A stretch of 64,000 bases of DNA, taken from positions 635,465 to 699,464 of the forward strand of contig NZ_FPAS01000002.1 in assembly GCF_900116425.1 (NCBI RefSeq), written 5' to 3'. Position 1 is the first letter of the stretch; every line of letters begins with the position of its first letter. The translations under genes were made by a program, and so were the position numbers. Below are positions 18,863 through 29,270 of the stretch, piece by piece. Source of the stretch: Lishizhenia tianjinensis (GTDB lineage: Bacteria; Bacteroidota; Bacteroidia; Flavobacteriales_D; Crocinitomicaceae). Below the pieces are notes generated by a model. The model did not search any database and was not told the origin of the DNA. It was given only the letters and a program-made list of their open reading frames with translations.

Positions 18863-21247
18863 TTATTTGTTCATCTTGTAATTAGAGATGGCTAATTTCA
18901 AGAATGTTTTAAAGTTTTCTACGTCTGTATCGTAAGCAACAGGACTTGCCAATAAGTCTCCATCCTGGTCTAACGTTACATATAGAGGTTGCGCATTGTT
19001 GTCAAAATTACAGATTTGGAAGTCTAAGTTTTGATCTCCAATCGTCTTTTTCATTTTTCCATCTACTTTAGACTCGTACCATTTGTCTTCTGGTAAAACT
19101 GTTTTGTCATCACAGTATAAGGCAACTACAACAAATTCTTCCTTCAATAATTTCAAGACTTCTGGATCACTCCAAACTTTTGCCTCCATTTCTCTACAGT
19201 TCACACATCCGTGACCTGTAAAGTCAATAAATACGGGTTTGTCTTGAGCTGCAGCACAGGCTTTTGCTTGATCTAAATCAAAGTAACCTGCAATTCCGTG
19301 CGGTAAGTGTAAGAAATCACTGTACAACACATCACCTTCACATTGGTATTCATCGGTTCCATTTATCGCACCCATTAAATCAAAGTCGTGGGTAGACATA
19401 GGGGGTAAATATCCTGATAATGCTTTTAGTGGGTGACCAATTAATCCAGGCGTTAAGTAAACCACAAAAGAGAATACGGCTATACCCATAAATAATCTTG
19501 GAACCTTAACGTAAGGCATATCAGAATCATGAGAGAATTTGATTTTTCCTATCAAATAGAATCCCATTAAAGTAAACACTACTATCCAAAGTGCAATGTA
19601 AACTTCACGGTCTAAGATACCCCAGTGGTAAGTTTGATCGGCAACACTTAAAAATTTCAATCCTAAAGCAATTTCAACGAAACCTAAAACAACTTTTACA
19701 GAGTTTAACCATCCACCTGATTGCGGCAATTTACTTAACCAGTTTGGGAAGATTGCAAACAATGTAAAAGGTAATGCAATGGCAAATGAGAAGGCAAACA
19801 TTCCTAACATAGGCTCAATAACACCTCCTTGTGCGGCAGAAATCAAGATAGAACCTACGATTGGTCCTGTACAAGAGAAAGAAACCAATACTAATGTTAA
19901 GGCCATAAAGAAGATTCCTGTCAATCCTCCTTTGTCTGCTTGAGCATCAGCTTTGTTTACCATAGAAGATGGAAGTCTGATTTCGAAAAGACCTAAGAAA
20001 GATGCCGCGAAAACCATAAAGATTAAGAAGAATAAAATGTTAGGAACCCAGTGAGTTGCTAGCCAGTTTGCAAAGGCAGCTCCAAATAATACCGCTACTA
20101 TTGTTCCAATAATCGTGTAAATTCCAATAATAGAGAAACCGAATAAAAGGGCTTTTCTAATACCAGCTGCTTTTGAAGTTGTTTCAGCTCCCTTCATAAA
20201 GAAAGTAACTGTCATTGGGATCATGGGGAATACACAAGGTGTAAGTAAAGCAATTAATCCTGCTAAGAAAGCTCCAACGAATAGTTCAATGTAAGATTTT
20301 TTAACTTCATTACTTGCCCCAATTCCTTCGTAAGTTTTTGGTTCACAGTTTCCTTTTGTTAAACGAACAGTAGATGCTAAAGCGATAGGTAATTCTTGTT
20401 CCACCGTGCTTTGAGCTCCCTTGTGGTTCACATCAAATTTGATATTTAATAATGCTCCAGGCTCTTCTTTTCCTTCGAATTTTATTATACTCACATATCC
20501 TTTATCCGTAGCCTTGAATTCAGAGAACTCTAAAGGACTATCTCCTGATTTTGCAATACTAACTTTAGAAGGATCAACTATACTAACACTGTCTTCAAAG
20601 TCAGGTGTTAAGATGATTTCATATTCTTTATCCTCAACCGTTTCGAAAATTTTATATTCCCAGAATACCAAGTCTTGAATAGAAACTGTAGCTTCTTCTG
20701 TAGCCTCTTGTATCGGTTCTTCTATGCTAGGCTCTTCTTTAGGAGTGTCAGCTTTTGTAGTCTCTACTGACGCAGTAGCTTTTACTCCTTTAACAGAAAA
20801 AGCAAATGTCTTGTCTCCAGGTATACACATACCACCAGATTCACAAACCATGTAACTGATACTACCTGTAATTACAAAGTCTTCTGAAGAATTGATTTTT
20901 ATTTTTTGTTTAAAAATTCCTTCATGATCGAACTCAGTAACATCTACTTCTTGAATTTCGTCGTAGTGTGTGTGAAATCCTATTTCTTCTATCGCTCCTA
21001 CTAATTCAAATTTAGAAGCATCATCGTAACTAAACTCTGTAGGTAGGGGGCCTGAAAATTCAGAGGCTGGAACAGAAGAGTATCCATGCCAACCTTCGTC
21101 TGTAATGGCTTTGGTAACGAGTATGGCTTCGTTAGATCCCGGTTTTTGTTCTACAGTGAACCTCCATTTGGTATAGTCATTGGCTCCTTGAGCGAAAAGA
21201 CCACCTATCATAAAGAGGAGGGTAAGTAAAGAAAGTAATTTCTTCAT
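18863..21247 (-). CDS. dsbD: DsbD-type thiol:disulfide interchange protein
   Basis: 794 aa. Moves reducing power from the cytoplasm across the inner membrane. Signal peptide, then an N-terminal DsbD-alpha-like domain with Cys135 and Cys141 (CESGGMC), a long Glu/Thr-rich linker (about 155-190), and a second beta segment. A CcdA-like membrane core follows, with about eight helices and the redox cysteines in TPCVFPMIPMT and FSCTGPIVGS. The C-terminal thioredoxin-like domain has C681-V-N-C684 in place of the commoner CxxC. It follows the 21279 gene, which encodes another copy of its N-terminal domain, by 31 bp: one operon. Confidence 0.93.
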   Translation of the reverse strand: MKKLLSLLTLLFMIGGLFAQGANDYTKWRFTVEQKPGSNEAILVTKAITDEGWHGYSSVPASEFSGPLPTEFSYDDASKFELVGAIEEIGFHTHYDEIQEVDVTEFDHEGIFKQKIKINSSEDFVITGSISYMVCESGGMCIPGDKTFAFSVKGVKATASVETTKADTPKEEPSIEEPIQEATEEATVSIQDLVFWEYKIFETVEDKEYEIILTPDFEDSVSIVDPSKVSIAKSGDSPLEFSEFKATDKGYVSIIKFEGKEEPGALLNIKFDVNHKGAQSTVEQELPIALASTVRLTKGNCEPKTYEGIGASNEVKKSYIELFVGAFLAGLIALLTPCVFPMIPMTVTFFMKGAETTSKAAGIRKALLFGFSIIGIYTIIGTIVAVLFGAAFANWLATHWVPNILFFLIFMVFAASFLGLFEIRLPSSMVNKADAQADKGGLTGIFFMALTLVLVSFSCTGPIVGSILISAAQGGVIEPMLGMFAFSFAIALPFTLFAIFPNWLSKLPQSGGWLNSVKVVLGFVEIALGLKFLSVADQTYHWGILDREVYIALWIVVFTLMGFYLIGKIKFSHDSDMPYVKVPRLFMGIAVFSFVVYLTPGLIGHPLKALSGYLPPMSTHDFDLMGAINGTDEYQCEGDVLYSDFLHLPHGIAGYFDLDQAKACAAAQDKPVFIDFTGHGCVNCREMEAKVWSDPEVLKLLKEEFVVVALYCDDKTVLPEDKWYESKVDGKMKKTIGDQNLDFQICNFDNNAQPLYVTLDQDGDLLASPVAYDTDVENFKTFLKLAISNYKMNK

Positions 21248-21278
21248 TTCTAGCGTTTGTTAATTATAGTTTAAGGGT

Positions 21279-21710
21279 TTATTTTACTGTTACTGTGAGT
21301 GTTTTTTCTGTAGGAGGAAGACACATTTCATCGTTACAAATCATGTACATCACAGTTATACTTACTGTGGTTTCACCTGTAACAACTACCTTGTTGGTGA
21401 AGTCAACACTTTTTTCAAAATAACTCATGTTGGCACCAAAGTTTTCGTCGAAACTTTCTTTCGGTTGCGGCTCTACAGTTACTTCTGAGAATTGAACAAG
21501 GTCATTTTCTTCAAATGTAATTTCAGTTGGGATAGGTCCCATATCATTGTTTAAGTTCTGGCTGTATAAGTGCCAACCTTCTGCGATGTCTGCATGTAAA
21601 ACAAGGGTAGAATCCTCTGCATTGTAATTCGCCGTCCAGGTAACTTTATCCTGTCCAAAGGCTGTAATACTGCTCAAGATTAGAGCGCAAATAGAAAGTA
21701 GTTTTATCAT
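21279..21710 (-). CDS. Stand-alone DsbD-alpha-like periplasmic domain protein
   Basis: 143 aa. Signal peptide (MIKLLSICALILSSITAFGQ), then a beta-sandwich like the N-terminal domain of the adjacent DsbD. Shared pattern: WHLYSQN versus WHGYSSV, GPIPTE versus GPLPTE, and MICNDEMCLPPTEK versus VCESGGMCIPGDK. The pair Cys125/Cys130 aligns with Cys135/Cys141 of DsbD. It may be an extra electron acceptor for the DsbD core or a chaperone-like partner (inference). ATG 21710 was preferred over a start 9 codons upstream because it gives a clean signal peptide. The -7 box lies at 21739-21746. Confidence 0.85.
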   Translation of the reverse strand: MIKLLSICALILSSITAFGQDKVTWTANYNAEDSTLVLHADIAEGWHLYSQNLNNDMGPIPTEITFEENDLVQFSEVTVEPQPKESFDENFGANMSYFEKSVDFTNKVVVTGETTVSITVMYMICNDEMCLPPTEKTLTVTVK

Positions 21711-21738
21711 AATTTTATAGTATTCTAGTCTGGGCAAA

Positions 21739-21746
21739 CAAAGTTA
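21739..21746 (-). promoter_or_regulatory. -7 box for the dsbD operon
   Basis: TAACTTTG on the minus strand, 28 nt ahead of the ATG at 21710. No clear TTG was found at the -33 distance. Confidence 0.45.
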
Positions 21747-21803
21747 GTTATTTAAGGCGGTTTCCCGGGGGTGATAGTCTTAGTATTCTTGGTTTTCTAA
21801 AAT

Positions 21804-21826
21804 AAAAAAAGACAACCGAAGTTGTC
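21804..21826 (-). terminator. Intrinsic terminator after the 21852 gene
   Basis: GACAAC/GTTGTC 6-bp stem with a 4-nt loop, followed on the minus strand by seven Ts (21810-21804). Confidence 0.78.
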
Positions 21827-21851
21827 TAATTTGTTGAGTTGTAAGAATTCA

Positions 21852-22142
21852 TTATAAAAATCTTACTTCGTGTATACAGGAGATGGGTAACCAAATACCT
21901 CCTTTTAAGCAAATATACTTAGCTCCTGTTGCCCAAACGGTAGTTTCTACACGTTTCAATCCGCCTTCATCTTCAAAAATAATGGCACATTTTCCATGGT
22001 GTAAATTACCTAGAGTGGTGGCCTCCTTTAATTTTTCGTGAAGTTCTTTACTATAATTATGTTTGGCTACATGCTTAAAATGAAGTGTAGGAATAACTTC
22101 TTTTTCAACAAGCGTAGCTTGGGTTTCTAAGGTGTCTTGCAT
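21852..22142 (-). CDS. Conserved small cytoplasmic protein, function unknown
   Basis: 96 aa, no signal peptide or membrane segment. The N-terminal half is helical and charged. The C-terminal half is beta-rich with the stretch RVETTVWATGAKYICLKGG followed by WLPISCIHEVRFL, which I recall as a conserved pattern of short Bacteroidota hypothetical proteins without known role. It may be an Sm/SH3-like small beta barrel (inference). Monocistronic, with its own terminator. Confidence 0.75.
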   Translation of the reverse strand: MQDTLETQATLVEKEVIPTLHFKHVAKHNYSKELHEKLKEATTLGNLHHGKCAIIFEDEGGLKRVETTVWATGAKYICLKGGIWLPISCIHEVRFL

Positions 22143-22209
22143 GCGTTTTAAGTTTTAATGGAAGAACAATTTAGCGAAATAATCTGATATTTTCAAATTA
22201 ATTCAGAGG

Positions 22210-23412
22210 CTATAATTCACGTATTGTAAGCCGTAAAACTTTATTTGTCTTTTTAGAAATTTTAACGCGATTGGCAGGATTACCAAACTCCACAGCAATA
22301 ATCTCTTCATTATCAGTTATAACCCTGGCAGTTTTCTTCTGCGCAGAACTTATCTTTAAATCCTTTAGGTATTTAGAGACACGCTTGCTTCCTTGAAGAC
22401 CCAAGGGGGAATATCTGTCACCTTCTTTCCAAGGTCTTATAGATAATTCTCCTTTCACTTTATCTGCATCAATGTAAAAGTGCTTCCCGTCAAATTCAAT
22501 TTCATCTTTTTGAACAAGTTTGCTCTCTAAAATGTAAGTTTTGCTTGTTGGGACTATTAAACTAAGTCCCTTTGTTTCTTTAACGAAACTTACGGCCTTG
22601 TAAGCCAAGGTGCTACCTATATTTCCTTTGATTAATTTTTCAATACTCAACAATTGATTTCGAGGAATGTCTAATTGAAATAACACCTCTTTTTGAAGAA
22701 GTACAGGAAGCGAATCCCAGAGCTTTGTGGTGAGGAAGTTTTGGGATTGAATGGTCTCTATGTGAACTTCTACAGCTTTTTGTATAGCTTTTTGTAGTGT
22801 TTGAAACGCATTTATTAAAGCGGCAGTTTCCATTTTTCCTTGTTGGAAAGACGTGCGCTGAACGAGGAAATGTCTGTAAAAATTACGTTTGTACTTTGTA
22901 GAGGCATTTGAGCTATCTTCCCTCCAAGTCAACTTGTTTTGATGTGCGTAAGTAATGATCCAAGCCCTGTCTTTTTCCAGTAAAGGTCGAATGAACTTAC
23001 CTTGAACCTTAGGCATGGCACACAAACCTCTTATTCCACCTCCGCGTTCTAGTTGAATGAGAAAGGTTTCAATTTGGTCGTCGAAATGATGACCGAGAGC
23101 GATACAATTGTTGCCTTCTTTTATTACTTCGTGGAACCATTCATATCTCAAGTCGCGTGCTACAATTTGTGTGTTCCCTTTCCTTTTTTTAACCAATGTT
23201 GGGGTCTCAAAATGTTTAACACGAACCTCGACGTTTAGTTTTTTACCGAAATCTAGTACAAATTGTTCGTCGCCGTCAGACTCTTCTGCTCTCAAATGAA
23301 AATTGCAATGGAGTAGTCCTACCTGAAAACCCTGTGCATGTAACAAATGGGCGAGTACAATAGAATCCACTCCGCCACTACAAGCTACCCATATTTTGGT
23401 GTTTTTATTCAT
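22210..23412 (-). CDS. tilS: tRNA(Ile)-lysidine synthase
   Basis: Modifies C34 of tRNA-Ile(CAU) to lysidine so that it reads AUA and is charged with isoleucine. 400 aa. N-type ATP pyrophosphatase P-loop SGGVDS at 12-17, [20 protein letters not shown] (family signature) near 102, then a helical linker and a C-terminal substrate-binding domain ([26 protein letters not shown]). The start codon overlaps the recQ stop in ATGA, so translation is coupled to recQ. Confidence 0.95.
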   Translation of the reverse strand: MNKNTKIWVACSGGVDSIVLAHLLHAQGFQVGLLHCNFHLRAEESDGDEQFVLDFGKKLNVEVRVKHFETPTLVKKRKGNTQIVARDLRYEWFHEVIKEGNNCIALGHHFDDQIETFLIQLERGGGIRGLCAMPKVQGKFIRPLLEKDRAWIITYAHQNKLTWREDSSNASTKYKRNFYRHFLVQRTSFQQGKMETAALINAFQTLQKAIQKAVEVHIETIQSQNFLTTKLWDSLPVLLQKEVLFQLDIPRNQLLSIEKLIKGNIGSTLAYKAVSFVKETKGLSLIVPTSKTYILESKLVQKDEIEFDGKHFYIDADKVKGELSIRPWKEGDRYSPLGLQGSKRVSKYLKDLKISSAQKKTARVITDNEEIIAVEFGNPANRVKISKKTNKVLRLTIREL

Positions 23413-25514
23413 TCTCTGGTAAGCACACTTAGACCGAGTCTAATTTTATGATATTCTACTTCGCCGTTAAAGTATTCAAAGTAGGGTTTCAATTGAAGAG
23501 GTTCCTGAATTTCTTCAAAAGCCGTATTGATTTTTGCCAATTCTTCCTCAGAAATGTACGGACGGTAATCCATGTCGCTGTTGTCTTTGAGCATTTTTGC
23601 TACATGAGAATAAACCGTTGAAATGTTTAATTCTCGTTGCTCTGCAATCTCTTCTATGCTCAAGTTTTGTTGCATCATATCTGCCGTTACTTCGTAGGTA
23701 GATTTTTTAGCCTTGGGTTTGTTTTCTTCCTGAAATTTCTTGATTTCAGCGATGAATTCTGGTCCGTAATTTTCTGCTTTTTGCATACCCACACCAGAGA
23801 TTGCCAACAAGTCATCTTTGGTTATTGGTTGTTCTGAAGCCATCTCCTTCAAGGTAGCATCATTGAAAACTATATAGGGAGGAACATTCTCTTCTACAGA
23901 GATTTTTCTTCTTAATAGGCGTAGAGCATTGAAGAGTACTTCGTTTTCTGTAAGCGCTTTAGGGGCTTTTTTCTTAGGTGTTTTAACGCTTTGTTCTAGA
24001 CTTGGTTTTACCAAAGAAAAACTCTTTTTGCCTCCAAGTAATTCTTTACCAAAGTCGGTCACTTTAAGATGAAAATGGTCGTCATAAGCCACTTCGAATA
24101 GTCCTAAGTTAATACATTGCGTAATGTAATGGTTCCATTCATCAAAACTCAAATCTCTTCCTACGCCATAGGTTTTAATGGTGTTGAGTTGTTTGGCGTA
24201 AATCTCACTGGTTTTAGCCCCCCTTAAAACATCTATCAATAAGCGGTTATTTAGTTGTTCTTTACCACGAATTGCGGCACTCAAGGCCTTTTGGGCGATA
24301 ACTACACCGTCAAAAGAAACTGGAGGATTTTCACAAACATCACAATTGTTGCAGTTCTCATCCAGTTGTTCAGAGAAATAGGCAAGTAATATTTTTCGTC
24401 GACAAGAAGTGGCCTGTGCAAACTCTTTCATACGGTTGAGTTTTTCGAGTAAGACTTCTTTTTGACTGCTTTCCTTGGCAAATTGAGCCAATAATACAAC
24501 ATCTCTCATGTTGTAAAACAATAAAGCTTCTGACGCCAAACCATCTCTTCCGGCTCTACCAATTTCCTGATAGTATCCTTCTATATTTTTAGGAAGGTTA
24601 TTGTGAATAACCCATCGCACATTCGATTTATCGATTCCCATACCAAAGGCTATGGTTGCGCAAATGATGGGCGTTTCATCTTTTATAAATTCTTCCTGTA
24701 CACGCGATCTTTCTTCAGGTGTTAAACCTGCATGATAATGATCAGCCGCAATGCCTCTGCTTTTTAATATTTCAGCCCACTCTTCGGTTTCCTTTCTACT
24801 TAAACAGTAAATAATTCCACTTTCATTCGGTCTATCGTGAATGAAACGTATGATTTTTTCAATCTTTTTCTTTTTTGGAACATTTCCTTCAACACTTAAA
24901 TTGATGTTGGGTCTATCAAAAGAGGAAATAAAAACTTTAGGATCTTTTAAACCGAGATGATCTACAATGTCTTTACGCGTAATCTTATCCGCTGTGGCTG
25001 TTAGCGCTACAAAGGTTGCATTGGGTAAAGATGCTCTAAAGGAACTTAATTGTGTGTACTCTGGTCTAAAATCATGCCCCCACATAGAAACACAGTGTGC
25101 TTCATCTATGGCGACTAAGGAAATATTTAAATCGGTTAACCAGGTATGCATCACCCCAACCAAAGTTTCTGGAGAGATATAAATCAATTTAAGCTCACCG
25201 CTTTTACATGCATTGATGATTGCATTTCTTTCCATGTCATCCACCGTGCTGTTAAAGAAGGCAGCATTTACTCCATTTGCTCTCAAGGCCTCAACTTGAT
25301 CTTTCATCAAAGAAATCAGAGGAGAGATAACCAAGGTGATTCCATCATTAAGCAGTGCTGGAATTTGAAAACACATGGATTTACCTCCACCCGTAGGCAT
25401 TAACACCACGGTGTCTTGACCTGCTAAAATGGATTGAATAATTTCTGATTGTTGCGGACGAAAACTATCGTAACCGTATACAGATTTTAATACGTTGAGT
25501 GCGGATTGCATCAT
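23409..25514 (-). CDS. recQ: ATP-dependent DNA helicase RecQ
   Basis: 701 aa 3'-5' DNA helicase of recombination and repair. Walker [10 protein letters not shown] (39-47), DEAH box 137-140, helicase C-domain with [13 protein letters not shown], zinc-binding cysteines in the [10 protein letters not shown]...CNNCDVC segment (about 375-398), RQC winged helix, HRDC domain (about 525-600), and a C-terminal helix-turn-helix tail ([20 protein letters not shown]) seen in Bacteroidota RecQ. Two ATGs lie in tandem at 25514 and 25511. The -7 box ends at 25519, so the transcript is probably leaderless and the second ATG may be used. Confidence 0.96.
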   Translation of the reverse strand: MMQSALNVLKSVYGYDSFRPQQSEIIQSILAGQDTVVLMPTGGGKSMCFQIPALLNDGITLVISPLISLMKDQVEALRANGVNAAFFNSTVDDMERNAIINACKSGELKLIYISPETLVGVMHTWLTDLNISLVAIDEAHCVSMWGHDFRPEYTQLSSFRASLPNATFVALTATADKITRKDIVDHLGLKDPKVFISSFDRPNINLSVEGNVPKKKKIEKIIRFIHDRPNESGIIYCLSRKETEEWAEILKSRGIAADHYHAGLTPEERSRVQEEFIKDETPIICATIAFGMGIDKSNVRWVIHNNLPKNIEGYYQEIGRAGRDGLASEALLFYNMRDVVLLAQFAKESSQKEVLLEKLNRMKEFAQATSCRRKILLAYFSEQLDENCNNCDVCENPPVSFDGVVIAQKALSAAIRGKEQLNNRLLIDVLRGAKTSEIYAKQLNTIKTYGVGRDLSFDEWNHYITQCINLGLFEVAYDDHFHLKVTDFGKELLGGKKSFSLVKPSLEQSVKTPKKKAPKALTENEVLFNALRLLRRKISVEENVPPYIVFNDATLKEMASEQPITKDDLLAISGVGMQKAENYGPEFIAEIKKFQEENKPKAKKSTYEVTADMMQQNLSIEEIAEQRELNISTVYSHVAKMLKDNSDMDYRPYISEEELAKINTAFEEIQEPLQLKPYFEYFNGEVEYHKIRLGLSVLTRE

Positions 25515-25518
25515 GATA

Positions 25519-25550
25519 CAAAGGTATTAGGTTGAGTATTAAAGTTACAA
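25519..25550 (-). promoter_or_regulatory. recQ-tilS promoter, Bacteroidota type
   Basis: On the minus strand TTG (25550-25548), 21-nt spacer, TACCTTTG (25526-25519). The first ATG of recQ follows after 4 nt. Confidence 0.72.
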
Positions 25551-25596
25551 GAATTTGCAAAGAAATTCAAATAAATTTTCGGGCAGAAAAAGGCAT

Positions 25597-25624
25597 AAAA
25601 AAAGTCCTAAGTAGAACTTAGGAC
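25597..25624 (-). terminator. Intrinsic terminator after the SDR gene
   Basis: GTCCTAAG/CTTAGGAC perfect 8-bp stem with a 5-nt loop, then seven Ts on the minus strand. Confidence 0.88.
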
Positions 25625-25633
25625 CGTATAAAA

Positions 25634-26398
25634 TTAATTTTCTTCTTTCTTGAAAATAGTTGCATTTGCCTGGGCGCGGGGCATAATGAGAAGATCGTCT
25701 ATATTTACGTGTCTCGGACGGTTACACACGAATTCAACGGCATCTGCTATGTCCTCGGCAAATAAAGGTGTATAGCCTTTGTAAACGTCTTTAGCCGTTT
25801 GCGCATCTCCTTTAAAGCGGACAAGGCTAAACTCTGTGTCTGCAGCTCCTGGAGCAATGTTACTCACAGCAATATTGTCTTTGAGTAAATCTATGCGCAT
25901 GGCTCTACTTAAGGCATCAACCGCGTGCTTACTGGCGCAATAAACATTTCCTCCCGGGTAAACTTCTTTTCCGGCAATGCTTGCAATGTTTACAATTTGA
26001 CCTCCACCGTTGTTTTGAAGTAAAGGTATTACTGCTTTACTCACGTATAAAAGTCCTTTTACATTGGTGTCCATCATTGCATCCCAATCTTCAGTAACTC
26101 CTGCGTCTATGGTAGATCTACCTAAGGCTAAGCCAGCATTATTTACAAGTATCGATAAAGAGTTTGCTAAGTCTGCAGGAATTTGATTCACGGCTTGTTT
26201 TACAGCTTCGTTATTTCTTACATCAAAGTGTAAAAAGTGAATTTTACCTTCACCCAATTCTGTTAAAATACTTTCAATTTCTGCAAACCTCTCTTTTCTT
26301 CTACCAGTTAAAATAAGGTTGTATCCTTGAGCATAGAATTTTTTAGCGATGGCCAAACCAAAGCCAGAAGTAGCTCCTGTAATTAGTATAGTTTTCAC
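25634..26398 (-). CDS. SDR-family NAD(P)-dependent oxidoreductase
   Basis: 254 aa classical short-chain dehydrogenase. Cofactor motif TGATSGFG (7-14), NNAG (86-89), and catalytic Ser140, Tyr153, Lys157. The length and the stretch MDTNVKGLLYVSKAVIPLL resemble the YdfG type (serine/3-hydroxy acid dehydrogenase), but the substrate is not certain. The start is GTG at 26398, overlapping the stop of the upstream membrane-protein gene in GTGA, so the two are translationally coupled. Confidence 0.92.
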   Translation of the reverse strand: MKTILITGATSGFGLAIAKKFYAQGYNLILTGRRKERFAEIESILTELGEGKIHFLHFDVRNNEAVKQAVNQIPADLANSLSILVNNAGLALGRSTIDAGVTEDWDAMMDTNVKGLLYVSKAVIPLLQNNGGGQIVNIASIAGKEVYPGGNVYCASKHAVDALSRAMRIDLLKDNIAVSNIAPGAADTEFSLVRFKGDAQTAKDVYKGYTPLFAEDIADAVEFVCNRPRHVNIDDLLIMPRAQANATIFKKEEN

Positions 26399-27855
26399 GT
26401 TTTTTGTTTTGTATTAAAGCCTAAAATTATCATTATACCTAGCGCCAATAACGCAGGGATTTTGTATCTGACTATTGCTCCTGTAACCGGTGTAGTATAA
26501 CCTATGATTAACATAAGCATTAGTAAGAATAAAGCGAAGGTAATTATTATTGGAAGGTTGGGATTGTTTTTGAAATTGGCTTTGTAAAAGAAATACAAAG
26601 TCAAGACCAAAAGTAGTAGGTTTTCAATTTTAGCGAGAGTCATCAACCATGTGCCGCTGTCTGACCAAAAAGGTCGAAAGAAACTGTTACCCATGGCTTC
26701 CGGAATGGAGAAAAGAAGTTTCTTCCAGCTATAGTTTAAGCGTGTGATCTCAAAGTGAGATGCAGAACCTTTTCTTTGGTAAATTACAGTGTAAGGCACT
26801 TTGCTGGGTTGTACTGTATGAGGTACAAAGGTGTAGCGTACATTATTGGTTACATAGAAACCCTCTGTTTCCTTGTCCACGTATGCCTTGTTGTGCTCAA
26901 CCCTTAATCCTTCCACATCTTTGGTAGTGAAAAAAAGAATACTGTCGTTACGCGCAATATGTAAGCCCCCGGCACCCACATTTATAAAATTGGTTTGTTG
27001 TCGTGTTAGTTTATTGATGACGGAAGAATGAATATTTGGGATGGCTAAAACCAGTAGAAGAAAGGAGAAGTATACTCCCAATTTAATGCGGGTTTTAAAA
27101 CCTTTGAGGAATAAATGGATGAGGTAAAAGAGGAGGGCTACGGCAAATATTACTACAACGTAGGGTTTGAATAAAAGCGAGAAAAGTATTCCTGTAATTA
27201 TTGAAAATAATCTCAGCGGCCATTTGATGCTGTTGTTGAATATTCCGTAGCACAAAAGCGCTAAACCAAAAAGCATGAAGGGTTCTTTCAAAAAAGAACT
27301 ACTCCAGAAGAGTAAACTTGGTAAAAGAAAAAGTAGGAGGAAGAGGGTCTTTTTTGGTAAGCTACTTCTTAGTTTCACCCATTGATAAGTAATGAAAATA
27401 GCGGCAAAGGAAAAAAAGGATCCTACTAGAACGTGAGTGAAATCCCATCCTTTTGATAGGAAGTAAACGATGGAGTTGAGTCGAATTACATTTTGGGAAT
27501 CATTAAAAAAGGGTTTACCGTAGGCAGACCAGTGGTTGGTTTCACCGAGGTGTTTGAGTATGAAATCAGTATTGGGTTCACAACCAAAAAGAAAAGTGAA
27601 GTAGTCCCTAGGGGATTGATGGAAAACATCATGAAGGATTTTACTTTCTCTTAAAAATTCTCCTGCGTCGTGGGTAAGAAGTCCACCACCATAGATATAG
27701 GTGTAAACGTAAAGGAAAAAACTTGCAACCAATAATTTTACAACAAAGAGTAGCGGTAAAAAATACCCAGGAAATTCTCCCATTTTCTTCCCTTTTCTGT
27801 AAAGTGTGAAAAGTAGGAGGACAAGGAGTAAAGATGTAAGTACGTATGGTGCCAT
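26395..27855 (-). CDS. Polytopic membrane protein of unknown function
   Basis: 486 aa with roughly ten hydrophobic segments. An extracytoplasmic loop lies between about 285 and 375, and the C-terminal helices end in a basic tail (FNTKQKT). The arrangement (an early loop with an HDAGEFLRES stretch, then many TM helices) is reminiscent of GT-C-fold glycosyltransferases or O-antigen-polymerase-like proteins, but no diagnostic motif is visible and I do not name a function. Co-transcribed with the SDR gene by a 4-bp overlap. Confidence 0.75.
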   Translation of the reverse strand: MAPYVLTSLLLVLLLFTLYRKGKKMGEFPGYFLPLLFVVKLLVASFFLYVYTYIYGGGLLTHDAGEFLRESKILHDVFHQSPRDYFTFLFGCEPNTDFILKHLGETNHWSAYGKPFFNDSQNVIRLNSIVYFLSKGWDFTHVLVGSFFSFAAIFITYQWVKLRSSLPKKTLFLLLFLLPSLLFWSSSFLKEPFMLFGLALLCYGIFNNSIKWPLRLFSIITGILFSLLFKPYVVVIFAVALLFYLIHLFLKGFKTRIKLGVYFSFLLLVLAIPNIHSSVINKLTRQQTNFINVGAGGLHIARNDSILFFTTKDVEGLRVEHNKAYVDKETEGFYVTNNVRYTFVPHTVQPSKVPYTVIYQRKGSASHFEITRLNYSWKKLLFSIPEAMGNSFFRPFWSDSGTWLMTLAKIENLLLLVLTLYFFYKANFKNNPNLPIIITFALFLLMLMLIIGYTTPVTGAIVRYKIPALLALGIMIILGFNTKQKT

Positions 27856-27904
27856 TTCTGCATTTAAAAGTACTTTTTCTTAGGGAATTCTATACGATTA
27901 ATCA

Positions 27905-27935
27905 TAAAAAAGCCCCGATACTTGTGTATCGAGGC
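27905..27935 (-). terminator. Intrinsic terminator after lysA
   Basis: GCCcCGATAC (27912-27921), TTGT loop, GTATCGaGGC (27926-27935): a 10-bp stem with one C/A mismatch, followed by a T run on the minus strand (27911-27905). Confidence 0.83.
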
Positions 27936-27958
27936 AATAGTAAAAATAATGAACAAAC

Positions 27959-29128
27959 TTAAACCGCTACTTTCGTTCTTTCTTTGTAGTTGGCGTTGAA
28001 AGTTGTTTTGCTTTCGCTATAGATATACATAGCCTTAATTGGACTTTTTAAATTATAGCCTAACCTCATGCTAGATCCATACGCTCCCGCACTGTGTACA
28101 CGAACGATGTCTCCACGGTTCAATTCTGGTAGGTAGTAATTTTTCCCAAAAACATCTGTGCTTTCACAAGATGGTCCTGCTATGGTTTGTGGAATGAGCG
28201 TTAACGAATCTATAACCGTAGTTATTTTATGTCTCGCTCCATAGAGCATAGGACGAAGTAAATCTGTCATTCCTATGTCTAAGATTGCTGTAGGACAAGT
28301 TTCTCTGTGCTTTACATACTGCACTTGACCTACCAACATTCCACATTGTCCAACGATACTTCTTCCTGGTTCTAAACGAATCACAGGGTAAGTTCTTTTG
28401 GGAAGGTTTTTTCTAATCGCACTCATCCATCCTTCGAAGTCGGCGATGTTATTTTTAATAGGGTCTTCGTAGTCTATTCCTAAACCACCACCCATGTTTA
28501 AGTATTCTGTTTTGAAATCTAGTGGCGTACTTAACAACAATTCAGCTATACGAGAAGATAAGTTTTCGAAGTAAGTCATGTCCAAAATCTGAGAACCAAT
28601 ATGGAAGTGGAAACCAACGATGTTTTTGTGAATAGAGATGAGTTCCATTGCATCTTCCCACGGCATCCCAAACTTGTGGTGTTTTTTACCTGTAGATATT
28701 CTGCTGTGTGTACCCGCTTCTAAATCTGGATTAATACGCAAAGCAACTTTTGTTGTAGAATTATTGCTTTCCAAAAATTCTTGGATGATGTCAAACTCCT
28801 CTACAGACTCACAGTGAATAACTGCAATGTTTTGAGCTGTAGCGTAGTCAATCTCACGAATCGTTTTTCCTGATCCAGCGAAAACAATTCTCTCTGCTGG
28901 GAAACCAATTTGTAAAGCTCTTTCAATCTCTTCCATAGATACACAGTCTGCTCCTAAGCCCATCTGTTGTATCTCTTTTAAAATAACAGCCTCATTGTTT
29001 GCTTTAACTGCATAGTACAATTCAGTAGCATGAACTTCAGCTGCAGCCTTCGCCTTCTTCAATGTCTTTCTTAATAAAGAAATATCATATCTGTAATGCG
29101 GCTCTTGGTATGTTCCTGATTGTTTCAT
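27959..29128 (-). CDS. lysA: Diaminopimelate decarboxylase
   Basis: PLP-dependent last step of lysine synthesis (meso-DAP to L-lysine). 389 aa. PLP-binding Lys42 in YYAVKAN, HFHIGSQI, the glycine-rich MGGGLGIDY, EPGRSIVG, the substrate-contacting CESTDVF, and GAYGSSM near the C-terminus. The CESTD signature separates it from ornithine/arginine and carboxynorspermidine decarboxylases. Slightly shorter than the usual 410-420 aa, mainly at the N-terminus. Single-gene unit with its own -7 box and terminator. Confidence 0.9.
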   Translation of the reverse strand: MKQSGTYQEPHYRYDISLLRKTLKKAKAAAEVHATELYYAVKANNEAVILKEIQQMGLGADCVSMEEIERALQIGFPAERIVFAGSGKTIREIDYATAQNIAVIHCESVEEFDIIQEFLESNNSTTKVALRINPDLEAGTHSRISTGKKHHKFGMPWEDAMELISIHKNIVGFHFHIGSQILDMTYFENLSSRIAELLLSTPLDFKTEYLNMGGGLGIDYEDPIKNNIADFEGWMSAIRKNLPKRTYPVIRLEPGRSIVGQCGMLVGQVQYVKHRETCPTAILDIGMTDLLRPMLYGARHKITTVIDSLTLIPQTIAGPSCESTDVFGKNYYLPELNRGDIVRVHSAGAYGSSMRLGYNLKSPIKAMYIYSESKTTFNANYKERTKVAV

Positions 29129-29150
29129 GTCTTTTTCTATTATTTTTAGG

Positions 29151-29158
29151 CAAATATA
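29151..29158 (-). promoter_or_regulatory. -7 box for lysA
   Basis: TATATTTG on the minus strand, 22 nt before the ATG. No good TTG at the -33 position. Confidence 0.45.
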
Positions 29159-29270
29159 AAGCGGTTTTTAATATAAATAACATAAAGTTTAAATTTTAAC
29201 ACATTGTGAAAAGGAAGTTGAAAGCTTTTATGAAATAGTGTGGTACTTTGTGTTTTAGGAGAGGTTTAGG

